A DNA stretch of 64,000 nt from Alitta virens (Eukaryota > Annelida > Polychaeta > Phyllodocida > Nereididae), in assembly GCA_932294295.1 (NCBI GenBank), contig OW028579.1:33739250-33803249 (forward strand), given 5' to 3'. Both the position numbers and the translations under genes were made by a program. Each line of letters begins with the position of its first letter. The first letter of the stretch is position 1. Under the pieces are notes generated by a model that had not been told where the DNA came from, searched no databases, and saw nothing but the letters and a program-made list of their open reading frames with translations. Shown piece by piece: positions 48,501-57,160 of the stretch.

Positions 48501-51500
48501 CTGGTAATTATACCATCAATGTTCATAGGTAAATATAGCTGTATATTCTTGACCTGTTCCAAAGTATTGATGCTGTCCCACCAATGGCTGTGCAATTGAA
48601 TTTCTCCAAAAACTTGGCTGCATCAATGCAAAAGCCTAGAGCGGCCAAAATAACCCCGATGTGTGGTAACTTTGGTTACCCATTATTTTGTTAGACAAAT
48701 CTGTGATGATTATGAGTTTTGAGAATTTGCATTGCGTATTTATATCTTCCCATATAAGGTCCATCTAGGTAGCATGAAATGCATTAATATTGATTTGTCT
48801 GTTTTGGTAGAGCCAATGATGTTTGCAAAGGCAGGCAAAGACATAAATATGATGGTATGTCAGATAAGATGAAAAAAGGGTAAAAAAAGGTTAATTCAGA
48901 ATTTTTTCCAGTCTCTGTCATACTTGAGAGCTAGGGCATTCACCCGTTGAGAGTGAGCCGCCTATCAGGATAGATCTTACAATTTTTGAGGCAAAGCTAA
49001 TGGATAGCAGCTAATCTCGGGGTCATAGAGGGTACTTATGAGGGTACCAACCCCCTACTGGAGCCACAGAGTCTGGAGGGGTATGTAACACCTCGTGGAT
49101 GATGACATAGTCCAGGCAGAACGCGTGTTTGGGGGATCCAGAAATTTGAAGGGATGGGGTCCGATTCATCCGAAGCGACCCGAATCACCGATAACCCTGA
49201 AATTGTGTGACGACTGCCCGATGCGCATTTCTACCGATCAAATAGAATTAATCTATCTAAATTTCTATAAATACATTATAGATTACATAAATATTACACA
49301 ATTCTGAGTAAAACGTTATTTTGTTACATTCCTCCTCTCCTGTATTGTTTTTAGGTGGGCCAGTAGGAGGATGCATCCCTGATGGATGGTTGCGTAATAA
49401 GGGTTATAGTAACTAAATCGTGGGAATTTCTAGAATGAAAATGAAAGCTGATGGCTGAACAAACAGCCATTCTTGATTAATTAGAATATCCATTGTGAAA
49501 AAAAATTAAATAAAAATAAATCGGCCAATTGTGTTGCTTCTGTAGGGGCAACAAAAACTGCACCAGAAAGCTGAAGGAAGCCAACAAAGCAAGTACTTAA
49601 ACATTCTATAAGATAGGAAAACATATGACTTATCAATGGAAATTCTATAATTATGTAAATGAATGTCATAATTATGTCTTATTCTTCATCTGCTCGCATG
49701 ACGCAATATTAAGCATAATATCAAATATCCCTAGTCTTAATTTCTTGCCATGGTCCTGTCCTAATTGCAGGAGGGCATAGTTTCTGCCTGCAGCTTTTGT
49801 ACTATACAGGCTCAGCAGCTATGCTATTCCATGTTGTGGGTTGTTGAAGGATGCTGGTGATACTGTTAATATCGCAGCAGCAGCATCAGCAGCAGCAGGA
49901 AATAAGCAACAAGCCTAACTTGCTACAGCATTAGGAGCATCAGCAGCAACAGCAGCTGGCTTGTCAACGGATGCTGGTAATGTGTACATCAGCAACAGGC
50001 ACCTTGTGTGATGCCCTGGTTCTGTAACGAGGGTTAGCGAAGAAATAATTACTACAGAATTCAGCTGTGGACTCCTAAGTTCAGAAAGGTCAAAATATCA
50101 TTATAATTCCATAGGCAAAATATGTTACAGCATTTATGTAGATATTCGTTGATGTCAGAACATCATAATATTAAGTACCTCTATTTCAAGTGAAATCCAT
50201 ACTATGTTTAGCAGAGAAATATTTCTTACAGAATTCAGTATGTAAACCCGAAAGTTCATAAAAAGACTTGAGACTATATTGACCAAACAAATTATGACAT
50301 CATTTATTTAGATATCTATGTATGTCAGAAGGTCACTTATTCCAGATTATCCTTAGATTAAATAACTATTAATCCAGTGTTTTAGGAAGATGAAGAAGAA
50401 CCCCTACTTATACATACAAGAGAAGACCTAGCATCACATGTTTCTAAGAGCAAAGTAATAACATAGTAAAATAAAATACTTATGTAAGAACATCTGGTGC
50501 ATAGCAAATGTAATGTATTTGCTAAATTTCGGTTGGCAAAAGAGTGTTTACTTCTACTTGAGAAATGGCTCAGTATATATTGAAGGACTGATTCTGTACA
50601 GTGCTAAGGTGTACAGCAACTTGAGACATTTCCCAAAAAAACAGAGCTTACCCACATCCCACTCCCCTTAAAAAGAGGTAAAATAAAATACAACAAGAAG
50701 TAACAGGTAGTTGAGAAGTCTTGAGGCCACCATATCATTAAGACTTTACAATTAACACACTGCATTTTGGAACAGGGTGTCATGACAACCTCACAACTAA
50801 AACCAGTAAATAGTAAATATTGTGCCAACAGTAGAGAGTAGATTAATAAGTTTTAATGGCGAGGTGCCATTGTATATAATAATACATGTATTAGAAAACG
50901 ACCAGGCCTATTTATAAATTGCCCAGAAGTAGAGAAAAAGTAGACACTTCCCTAAAAAAAATGGACTGAGCTTACCCCGCCCCCCCCCCATCCCACAAAA
51001 AAGATTAATGAATAAAACAAATAGTAAATCAGAAAGTGTCGAAATCTCCAGAAATTTGGTGTATGAAGACCAAGCCAGGTTGGCCCATTGATTCTGCTGT
51101 TCTCAGCATTAATGCCATATGTTACCATCACAGGGTGATTAATCGATCTAGATGGGGTAAGCAAGTCCTGCACATATGGATTAAACCCTAATTAATGGTA
51201 ACAATTGTAATCAGGGGTAATGGTTACTGGTTCTAAAGATGGGGTTCACAAAGCCTTTTTGACATTCACCATAGTATTAATTAAAACTCAAAACATTGAC
51301 CTTGTCTTTCTTATGGCCAAAAATGTCAATCAGTAGAATACCATATAATATTAGGATTAAAAATATTTTGATTTTTTGGTTCGAGTGTTTCATAATGTTA
51401 CTGAACAGCACAAAATGCACATTCACTCCATGGGTGGGGTCTTTGACCAACCCAAGCATGGACACCAATACGAGGCACCACCCATTTGATCATTGACAAG

Positions 51501-54500
51501 TCATGCCCTTCTGCAGAGCTCACCAGCTTCTTGCCCACACTACCACCTAGTTGTTAATGTCCATTTTATGTCGACAGACTAATCTTATGCTGCTGACCAT
51601 TGGTCAACCCAGATATAATAACGGAGATACTCCCACAGGTTTATGCTACAGAGAGATGCTGAAAAGACGAGTCCACTTGTTCATGATGGTATCATAGCAG
51701 ATCATTAATATATACAATACAGAAGGTGTCAGAGTGACAGACTGAATTAATTAGAGTCTGAAATCAAGTGTAGCCTACATTATACAGTCAACCTAGGGAT
51801 TTTTTGTACAGCATCACTGCGTGATTAAGGCTTCAACAATAGGTGAAATCTTATAATTAAAAAATATTGGTATATTCCAAAAAAAAATAGCCTTATCATG
51901 GCCAAGATGATCATAATTGGCTTGAAACATTTATTGATTAATAATCTGTTTGTTTATCTCTACTAAACAAGACTAGTTGACTTTTACAATGCATTTAAGG
52001 TATCTATTGACTAGTCATCGAATGCATTGAAATCTCCCACTAGCCATAGACTAATTTTTAGTCTCAAAAATAAAATGCAGTGGATTTGATGCATAATAAT
52101 TATTATGCACTATAAAATAACCATGAATGTAAACATAGTTAATGAAACTATACATAATATTCTTAAATATTTACTAGATTATTTGACATAATAACAAAAA
52201 TCAGAATAAATAAATACAAAATATCTTAAATGTCGACTTAAGGTTTTATCAGTCTTTAAAAAAAAAGAAATAATAAAAAACTCGAGTTAGTTAGGTTTAG
52301 TTTTAAGTAAGGTAAATACCAGAAGTTAGGAGGAAAACTGAGTATGTGCAAGTAGTTTCTAGTAATTACATGATTATCATAAACAGGAAATTCTGAAGGA
52401 GATCTCGTTAAAACGATTGATACAACTATCTTATTAAAACGTGCATATTAAGCTAATTCCTTCTATTAGCTCTTAAAATATTCAATGACCGATGACCTTA
52501 AAGTAACTGGCATTCTGGTTAACTATTCATCCAAGGTATTTACACACACTTTTGTTGATGTCCTTTCTAGGATCTAGTTTAAACATTGATTTGCTTGGGT
52601 TTATTCGAACGTTTAACATTTTGTGGTTGACTATATTAATGCATGGTGCATTCATATTATTCAATTACTGTCACTTTGAGGTTTTCTAATTTTACATCTA
52701 AATATCTGAATATGATACATTTTTTCATGTACACCCAGTTTCTTCTTAAAAATAAACAGCCGGAAATATAATTCGGAATTTAGTAAAATTTAAGGGAATC
52801 GATACCAACCAATTAAGGCGTGTTTTTATCAGCTTAAGTTGGGGTTAGGCTTCTTGCAAACACTTCTGTCCATTTTGTGCATTTCTAAATGGTTACCCTT
52901 AATAAGCAAAACAAAAAACAAATGAAAATTTCTTTTGAATCCTATTATAACACATTTATTATTTATATTAGGTAGAATCATAATATATTGTTAGTATATT
53001 AAATTTTGAAAAAAAACTAACAATTATACTGGGTATTCTAACCATGGTTACTGTCCCAACTTTGTTGAATTAGGTAACGTCAAATTCGTTCATCTAAATT
53101 ACCTGTGTTTGAGTTTGTGCACTCACAACATAACAGGTGAAAATACCCAGTAATGCAATTATCGAGTACTATACTATAGAGTACTGCAGTACTGCACTAT
53201 TCGGGGGTACTTTATGACATGCAATGCAGTAATAATTAGTTAGAGCAAAGGTGGTTATTCATTTAATGATTATTATACATTTCAACCTGTTTTGTGATAA
53301 TGTTGCAAGAATAAATACTTATTCTATCTTTAAATTTAGATTAATTGACTACACATATACCCCAAAAATATCGCACCATTATCTTCGAAAATAAAACTTA
53401 TAATTTAAAAGAACGTTGTGGTTTTAATTTCATAATATATGTATGAATGTGAAATAAAGTGAATCTGAATCTGTTCTGCCAATTGATGTTTCTGAGTGCT
53501 TTACATGTTTTCATTTGAATAACTACTTAAATGTCGCTATGTATTTTTGATATTAATGAGTTCACTTGAATGACTACTCCAATGCATTATGGAATATGCA
53601 TATTTAATTAATGCAATAATTAATTTTGGATTAATTAAAAATTTAACCAGACTTAATAGTTATGAACTAAAAGGTAGTTAATATACATTTACAGCAGCTG
53701 TATAGATATGGTGATATTTCATATTTTCATTTTTCATTTTGCACTGATAATAATAATTCTACAGGACAAATTGTAATTTTAAACGTTCCACAATCTACAA
53801 TATCTATAATCTTTAGTATATGGGTATATGAGAATGTATAGACCAAGAAAATAAATTTTTGAGGGACGGTTCTCACATAGTGCAAACATGACCTCAAGTC
53901 AATGGTTGCTAACATAGCGTCCTTGACCTGTTTTATTGATTTTGATTATAGAAGGTTTTAATGAATAGAAGTTTTGCTTCAATGGCATTGCAGAATGCGA
54001 ATTATCACTAACCACATAGTCATAACAAGTGTACTAGGTTGTCGTGGAAACTAAATGTGGAAATCAATTAAAACTGACCACTGTCGGCCAGTCTTAACAC
54101 GTGTATGAAATTCACTATGAATTCACGTGGACACGTGTTTAAAATTTCACACCTAAAATGTTTTGCATTATAAAGGTCCAGCGCATTAGCAGCTCAACGG
54201 CCAGGGGCGTAGATTCAGGGGGATGTAGGGAATAAATACCCCCCACTTTTTGGGAAGGGTGGATCAATGCAATCATCCCCCTCCCCCCTGAAAATCCACA
54301 AATGAAAATTACACATTTTTGTTTTGAAACATTTGTGCTTTGTTTTACACTTGATATCACCAATCACATATCAGTTTTAAGTTTATAGTTTTTCCTCAAT
54401 GATCCACTATGAATTTACCTTTGGCCAGTGTATACACGTTAACTGCAGTCACTTGTACAAGCTAGGAAAAGTCACGGTGGGACAGAAAAAGTAGGCCTGC

Positions 54501-56438
54501 ATTTCCCCAACTGTCAAGAGAAATCAAGGCCCCTGTCAGCGGCAACTGCAGTACATCCATAATACAACAGTGAAAAGCAATGACTAGTAATTGGCTGCCC
54601 TGTGTGTGTGTGTGTGTGATTTGGGCTTTACGTCCTGTAATTCTGCACCTGATGGGCTCATTAGGACAGGTAGGGACCATGGCAATGAGACAAAGGATGA
54701 AACAGCCATCCAACATAGGCTCAACCAGGAATCAAACCCAGTGGTCGGAAGCCCAGAGTGACCTCTGAGCTATGCCCCCACCCCTTAATTGGCTACCCTA
54801 CTGATGATAACCTGACCTGTGGTCGACATGTACAAGGCTTTCATATATTTGGGTTCTGGTAGGCAATAATGTATATACTGTACCAACATAAGGTCGTGAA
54901 TAATCCCATGCTTTTTTATTGTATAGATAGACAGATAGGTAAATAAACTATAATTATTATCTGTATTATCTGAGGGTTAAACCCTGTTATACTGCAGCAC
55001 TTGACCTTTTCTATTGTTCTCAGGAAGGATGTAACAAACGAAAATGTTAGTTAGCTCCCTCCTATTCGGGATGTAACTATGACTTAATCATTAGCTTTTC
55101 TTTCACAGGGCCCTCTGTTAGTAACCTACAAAGCTATACAGAAGTTAATAAATGTATAAACGAAGGTTAAAAATAACATCCTCTAAATTAGCGATAACCT
55201 AGTTATATTTGAGCAGATTAGTTATAGAAATGAGTCAGATTTTCCAGTAAATGAATCCAAGAAATAAAAAATAAAATAAAATGTTCTGCTTTTAAATTTT
55301 TCTTTCCACAATTTTGATTCCCGATATAATAATAGTTATATCACTTTCACACTCCCAATTCCTGCAATAATCTACAATTTCACAGTTCCATTTCCAGTTA
55401 TAGCTGATATGGTCGTAGTATAACTTTTAATTCCTGTAACTAACATATTTGTACTCACTAAACTTTTTACTAAAACATCTTTTCTTGGATTGCAATAACT
55501 AACATTCTCATAGTTCCATCCAAGCCATAACTTTGCCTTACATTTCATAGTTGCATCGCAACTCTATAAATCTGACAGGTTGGGGGCCTCGCTCAGTGGT
55601 AGTGCACTGGGCTTCCAACCACTGGGACCCGGGTTCAATTCTCGGTCGAGCTTTTGAAGTTGGATGGCTGTTTCATCCTTCATCTCATTGCCATGGTCAC
55701 TGCCTGTCCTAATTAGCCCATCTGGTGCAGAAATACAGGACGTAAAGCCCTATTCCAACCCCCTACCACAAATCTGACATTAGCATCAACCTGAGGGTCT
55801 GAAAACTGACTGTGAATAACGCACATGTGCATACAACATATCCTGCAATGCACCAAGCAACCTGGAGCAGTGAACATCGAACTATTAAGTAGCAATGTCA
55901 TTAACTTTCGTAATTCACTGCAGTTCCAAGTAGATTGCTTGCTCATTCTCGCTAGTGGTTTACCGCCAGCAGAGCCTTTTGTATACCAGCGACAACATCA
56001 TCAGAGTACCAATGTAATTATAAACTCTAGTGGGAGGGAATGAGGAACTGAATCAATTTAAGCTATTGCTCTTGTCTTAAAGTAATATATTTCAGTTTCT
56101 TGTGCCCTTGTAGATTAGAATCAAAACTTCTTCCATCTTACCTGACTGACGACTGTTCGAAAATCCTCGTGAAACACTGGATCGGTGCATAAATTTCCTG
56201 CCGCATCGCAAGTGCTATTGAACGACATGTTGGTGATTGTGATGTCATGTATTGTTCCATTTGTGACGTCAGTAGCATTGTGACAACTCCATTCTGGTGT
56301 GGCTCCAGCAAAAGCCATCAACAAGATAGCCCAGGCACAAGGAGTCTCAGCCAAATTCAGTATAACTAGCACAAGAGTTTGGAAAAGACCAAAGGCTCCC
56401 ATCTGCTCTATCAACTCCTCCAAGCTCCTTACTGCCAT
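33296..56438 (-). CDS. SLC22-family organic ion transporter (9 coding exons, 537 aa)
   Basis: Predicted plasma-membrane major-facilitator transporter with 12 helices. SLC22 members carry organic cations, carnitine-type zwitterions or anions. Coding exons in transcript order: 56438-56142, 41880-41675, 39884-39669, 38981-38748, 38086-37952, 35858-35776, 35008-34885, 34224-34152, 33541-33296. All junctions are GT-AG and the phases give exactly 538 codons including TAA. Hallmarks: N-terminal LEELIEQMGAFGLFQ; a large first extracellular loop with four N-glycosylation sequons (NAT, NGT, NMS, NST) and cysteines; MVGAILAGILGDNLGRKKTF between helices 2 and 3; FVGRKWRTLTG; ESVRWLI (usual family form ESPRWL); IGRRVTAL; and AESYPTCVRNLGYG. 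The C-terminus ITSV fits a class I PDZ ligand. Substrate cannot be assigned. Start: the ATG immediately follows a good acceptor (TTTTGTTCCAG), implying an upstream 5' UTR exon. Confidence 0.95.
34030..34115. repeat. Dispersed repeat shared with 40325-40415
   Basis: GTGCATTGAGCAGAGCCTTG, TGTTGGCCACTG and GGTCTTCACC occur in the same order at 40345-40400. Probably a fragment of a SINE or MITE body, in SLC22 intron 8. Confidence 0.55.
34152..34224 (-). CDS. SLC22 coding exon 8
   Basis: 73 nt, phase 2 to 0, donor GTAAGA. Encodes NLGYGFSCTLARIGSILAPS and IVKL, the helix 11 segment following the conserved YPTxVRN motif. Confidence 0.93.
34278..34602. repeat. Two tandem copies of a roughly 155-170 bp unit in SLC22 intron 7
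   Basis: GAAGCATGGGCGAATAAAAC / GGAGCATGGGCAAATAAAAC, TTTGGTTCCTGCCAA, GATGTGAGAAACATTTT and GAATGATATGGAGATTA recur once each, in order, in 34278-34428 and 34432-34602. No coding potential. Confidence 0.8.
34885..35008 (-). CDS. SLC22 coding exon 7
   Basis: Phase 1 to 2, donor GTACTG. Encodes SSDEMQGTAISGLVMASKLG, then AGAWIAVQVFTAESYPTCV, with the conserved E-x-Y-P-T loop before helix 11. Confidence 0.94.
35412..35723. mobile_element. MITE family C (copy 3), TA-flanked, SLC22 intron 6
   Basis: Perfect short inverted termini CAGTTAGTTTCA and TGAAACTAACTG, with TA on each side (35410-35411, 35724-35725). The interior matches the 4496 copy, with about 90 bp missing in the middle. Confidence 0.88.
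35776..35858 (-). CDS. SLC22 coding exon 6
   Basis: 83 nt, phase 2 to 1, donor GTGAGT. Encodes IGRRVTALTYSLISGLAALS and VIVVVYT: the GRR signature between helices 8 and 9, then a helix. Confidence 0.93.
36039..36333. mobile_element. TIR element, family T (copy 2, 295 bp), SLC22 intron 5
   Basis: CAGCAGTTTTAGAGCGAGC and its inverted right end CTCTAAAACTGCTG, with TA on both sides (36037-36038, 36334-36335). The interior is the reverse complement of copy 1 at 27649. The left inner terminus is short relative to copy 1. Confidence 0.88.
36874..37761. mobile_element. Inverted-terminus element with GTGAGCTCA subterminal repeats
   Basis: Ends CCCAGTGAAGACGTGAGCT and GAGCTCAAATTCTTCACTGG are inverted. 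Inside both ends are several TGAGCTCAC-type palindromic units (36960-36985; 37670-37750). The 888-bp interior includes tRNA-like B-box phrases (AGTTCGATTCTC near 37170). No clear target duplication. It lies in SLC22 intron 5. Confidence 0.65.
37952..38086 (-). CDS. SLC22 coding exon 5
   Basis: Phase 2 to 2. Acceptor CTACGAATAATG-side reads TATTCGTAG on the minus strand; donor GTATAA is weak. Encodes FNCGMVFYGLSFGVRSLAGS, then a helix through SVEAPAVLSVIYFNN. Matches the helix 7-8 region of the family (WFxxxxxYYGL). Confidence 0.93.
38410..38551. mobile_element. Palindromic MITE, family S (copy 2), SLC22 intron 4
   Basis: GGCCAAGTGTGCCACGTGCG at the left is mirrored by GCACGTGGCACATTTGGCC at the right. 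Internal GAGAAGGATAAACGCATGG matches copy 1 at 20261. Confidence 0.83.
38748..38981 (-). CDS. SLC22 coding exon 4
   Basis: 234 nt, phase 2 to 2, donor GTGGGT. Encodes FVPESVRWLIIQERFEEAED, then the large intracellular loop (AKWNKRPVPDL, MLAQKEKQEMKG) and the start of helix 7 (SLVLGWIW). ESVRWL replaces the usual ESPRWL. Confidence 0.95.
39669..39884 (-). CDS. SLC22 coding exon 3
   Basis: 216 nt, phase 2 to 2, donor GTAAGT. Encodes FVVGTCVGGVLVANYSLPME, FVGRKWRTLTGAIPFWSIG and GVPLLFTWW: helices 4-6 with the family's E-x-x-x-x-x-W-R loop. Confidence 0.95.
40047..40162. mobile_element. MITE family R (copy 3), SLC22 intron 2
   Basis: ATCCCAGATAACATCGTTTC at the left and GGGATGTTATCTCTG at the right are inverted. 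Inside, CAGCACGATATCGGCGATGT and TTAATACGATGTTT match the right end of the copy at 20924-22520. Confidence 0.75.
40325..40415. repeat. Dispersed repeat, second copy of the 34030 unit
   Basis: ATGCATTGCTCACAGAGCAT, TGTGTTGGCCACTGGGG and GGTCTTTACC align with 34030-34115. It lies in SLC22 intron 2. Confidence 0.55.
40416..41674. other. Rest of SLC22 intron 2, nothing recognised
   Basis: AT-rich sequence. An AATAAAGG motif followed by poly-A at 41391-41417 could mark the end of an unrecognised retrosequence. Confidence 0.4.
41675..41880 (-). CDS. SLC22 coding exon 2
   Basis: 206 nt, phase 0 to 2, acceptor CTATTTTCAG, donor GTGAGA. Encodes WRLVCNQHWLPSITTTVQM, then MVGAILAGILGDNLGRKKTF and ISCLVTAFANSWLVFTII: helices 2-3 with the MFS motif A loop G-x-x-x-D-x-x-G-R-K-K. 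Confidence 0.96.
42201..42475. mobile_element. Dispersed repeat family Q, copy 2
   Basis: Second copy of 7701-7985, same orientation, with the order of shared phrases preserved (ACATAGGCTG, AACCCTCAGCGAAT, CTCTAACACTAATG, CTCTATATGG, TTTTACAAAATTTG). It lies in SLC22 intron 1. Confidence 0.7.
42772..43256. mobile_element. TIR element flanked by TAA (485 bp)
   Basis: Left end AGGAGCATTCACACTGTCAC and right end GTGACAGTGCGAAAGCCCCT are inverted repeats with a few mismatches; TAA flanks both sides (42769-42771, 43257-43259). The interior is rich in CACTCG/CGAGTG and CGTACGTAGAA units. A 3-bp TWA target duplication is typical of PIF/Harbinger elements; that label is an inference. It lies in SLC22 intron 1. 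Confidence 0.75.
43260..44057. other. SLC22 intron 1 sequence, nothing firm
   Basis: Two overlapping ORFs of 73-83 aa (43380-43726, opposite strands) have no domain I recognise. Otherwise AT-rich. Confidence 0.45.
44058..44176 (-). mobile_element. 85-bp LINE 3' end with 17-bp target-site duplication
   Basis: TGAGGTGGCATAAATAG occurs exactly at 44058-44074 and 44160-44176. The 85 bp between reads, on the minus strand, ..AATAAAAGAATCTGAATC: a polyadenylation signal and a GAATCT-type tail at its end. It is an extremely 5'-truncated non-LTR insertion. The same tail (AATAAAGTGAATCTGAATCT) is at 53453-53475. Confidence 0.85.
44186..44501. repeat. Tandem duplication, unit about 158 bp
   Basis: ATGTCAATGCAGTGCTAAAT, TCAGCCTATA, TGAATAATACTTCATG, ATATTTCTTTGGAAT and AAATCGCTTCATGATTT recur in order, starting at 44186 and 44344. 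Two diverged copies in SLC22 intron 1, directly after the LINE target duplication. Confidence 0.85.
44871..45212 (+). repeat. 43-bp tandem repeat, about 8 nearly identical copies
   Basis: Units contain GGTCAAATACAACTGCATGA, then GATGAAATGACAAAACTATT, then ATT. Differences are single bases (for example AGATAAAATGG, CATGAAATG, CATGACATG and ACTACATG). The low divergence indicates recent expansion. It lies in SLC22 intron 1. Confidence 0.97.
45213..46439. other. SLC22 intron 1 sequence, nothing recognised
   Basis: AT-rich sequence without an exon-like feature or matched repeat. Confidence 0.5.
46440..47825 (+). pseudogene. LINE reverse-transcriptase pseudogene, CR1/Jockey-like
   Basis: 5'-truncated ORF2 on the plus strand, opposite to the SLC22 gene. 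RT blocks in order: HLGAYHKGHGCSQVLTHAID; LMMDLSKAFDCIPHDLL (first catalytic Asp); after a frameshift, RGIPQGSCLGPLMFNIFIND; after another, FNYADDNTLSVSS (the YADD catalytic motif); then WFSDNYMQANPDKFQVMFLK, LGVLIDNNLNFDEHV and ALRYLTNHDMSYQELL. At least three frame breaks. It ends AAATAAAG and (ATTCT)n at 47806-47825, typical of this LINE group. It lies in SLC22 intron 1. Confidence 0.92.
47826..49860. other. SLC22 intron 1 sequence, nothing recognised
   Basis: AT-rich. The 70-aa frame at 49095-49307 and other short ORFs show no domain I can name. Confidence 0.45.
49872..49965 (+). repeat. CAG/GCA-rich low-complexity patch
   Basis: CAGCAGCAGCATCAGCAGCA and GCATCAGCAGCAACAGCAGC blocks, flanked by repeated GGATGCTGGTRAT phrases (49848 and 49978). 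Not in an exon. Confidence 0.8.
50610..51180. repeat. Two related copies of an unnamed repeat
   Basis: CATTTCCCAAAAAAACAGAGC and CACTTCCCTAAAAAAAATGG, each followed by a GAGCTTACCC + C-rich stretch, then AATAAAA and AAATAGTAAAT. Copies start near 50622 and 50945. Type unknown. Confidence 0.45.
51181..53440. other. SLC22 intron 1 sequence, nothing recognised
   Basis: AT-rich. No exon or matched repeat in about 2.3 kb. Confidence 0.45.
53441..53475 (+). mobile_element. LINE 3' terminus, plus orientation
   Basis: AATAAAGTGAATCTGAATCT is an AATAAA signal followed by the GAATCT tail unit also seen inverted at 44075. The 5' extent is unknown. Confidence 0.5.
54618..54783 (-). mobile_element. SINE family A, nearly full, minus strand
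   Basis: Next to (GT)n. Body phrases TTTGGGCTTTACGTCCTG, GGACAGGTAGGGACCATGG and AAACAGCCATCCAACATAGG, then CCAGGAATCAAACCC (inverted B box) and GACCTCTGAGCTATGCCCCC (inverted A-box region). Confidence 0.85.
54784..55576. other. SLC22 intron 1 sequence, nothing recognised
   Basis: AT-rich; a few AATAAAATAAAA low-complexity runs near 55265. Confidence 0.45.
55577..55760 (+). mobile_element. SINE family A, full-length reference copy
   Basis: tRNA-like head GGGGGCCTCGCTCAGTGGTA (A box) and GGTTCAATTCTCGG (B box at 55632), then the body AAGTTGGATGGCTGTTTCAT, CATTGCCATGGTCACTGCC, TGTCCTAATTAGCCC and ATACAGGACGTAAAGCCC. It is about 185 bp, in SLC22 intron 1 near the exon 1 donor side. Confidence 0.88.
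56142..56438 (-). CDS. SLC22 coding exon 1 (start)
   Basis: 99 codons, ending CAG then donor GTAAGA, phase 0. Encodes MAVRSLEELIEQMGAFGLFQ, helix 1 (LVLVILNLAETPCAWAIL) and most of the first extracellular loop with four N-x-S/T sequons. An in-frame ATG five codons upstream (56451-56453) lies inside the acceptor tract and is not preferred. Confidence 0.93.
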
Positions 56439-56840
56439 CTGGAACAAAAGCAATTAAACTTTATACTTTTTATCATTGTTGTTATAATTACCTACAATAG
56501 TCTTTGAAATGTCTACATCAACCGTAACATCGTGAAGGTTTTACAGCCATGGCACCGATCACCTTGTGTCATCACCTCACAGCCCAGCAGTCTAATTATG
56601 TACTTGTTTTGCTCATTTACTCATCTAAAGTAAATTAATCAGTTTCTCTTATAGTCTATATGATGGCTTATGGTATTGAAGGTCTAACAATGAAAATACA
56701 GAATAATTATATGTTCATGTGCTGAGTTTATGCAGTTCTTGTTCTGACAAGCAGGCAATTCAGAATAATTGCCTAAACTCAAGAAATTTGAATAAATTTC
56801 TCTTTTTTTTTTAAGAGAAGATGTCTCAAGTCTTTACTTA
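56439..56840. other. SLC22 5' flank or 5' UTR intron
   Basis: 402 bp between the exon 1 acceptor and the foldback element. A pyrimidine-rich tract abuts the exon on the minus strand. I see no clear TATA box or upstream exon, so the promoter position is unknown. Confidence 0.5.
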
Positions 56841-56940
56841 AGCCCCTGTCACACGGGCTGGTTTTGCCGTAGTGAACCCGTAGTATTACGTAATAGTTAT
56901 GTAACAGCTCTTTCCGCCGGTTTGGCGACAGGTTCTGTCG

Positions 56941-57160
56941 GCAAAAAGGGGCGGGGCAGCACCCGCCGGGTTACCCGCCGGGTGCTACGGGTTACCCGCC
57001 GGGTTACCCGCCGACTGCCACGGGTTACCCGCCGGCTTTCACGGGTGCCTCGGCGGGTTCTACGGGTACCTCGGCGGGTTCTACGGATGACTCGGCGGGT
57101 TCTACGGGTGACTCGGCGGGTTCTACGGGTAACTCGGCGGGTTCTACGGGTTATCGTTAA
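56941..57160 (+). repeat. GC-rich 21-bp tandem repeat, left arm
   Basis: Units such as CTCGGCGGGTTCTACGGGTR and ACCCGCCGGGTTACCCGCC. Because 21 is divisible by 3 it stays open and reads as TRRVLRV repeats; this is not a gene. Confidence 0.92.

Noticed and set aside
55589..55660. tRNA gene
   Set aside because: A- and B-box motifs are present, but the cloverleaf is incomplete and the same unit recurs several times with a SINE body.
56451..56453. Upstream in-frame ATG for the SLC22 protein
   Set aside because: It falls in the polypyrimidine/acceptor sequence TTTTGTTCCAG of exon 1; the next ATG (56436-56438) gives a family-typical N-terminus.
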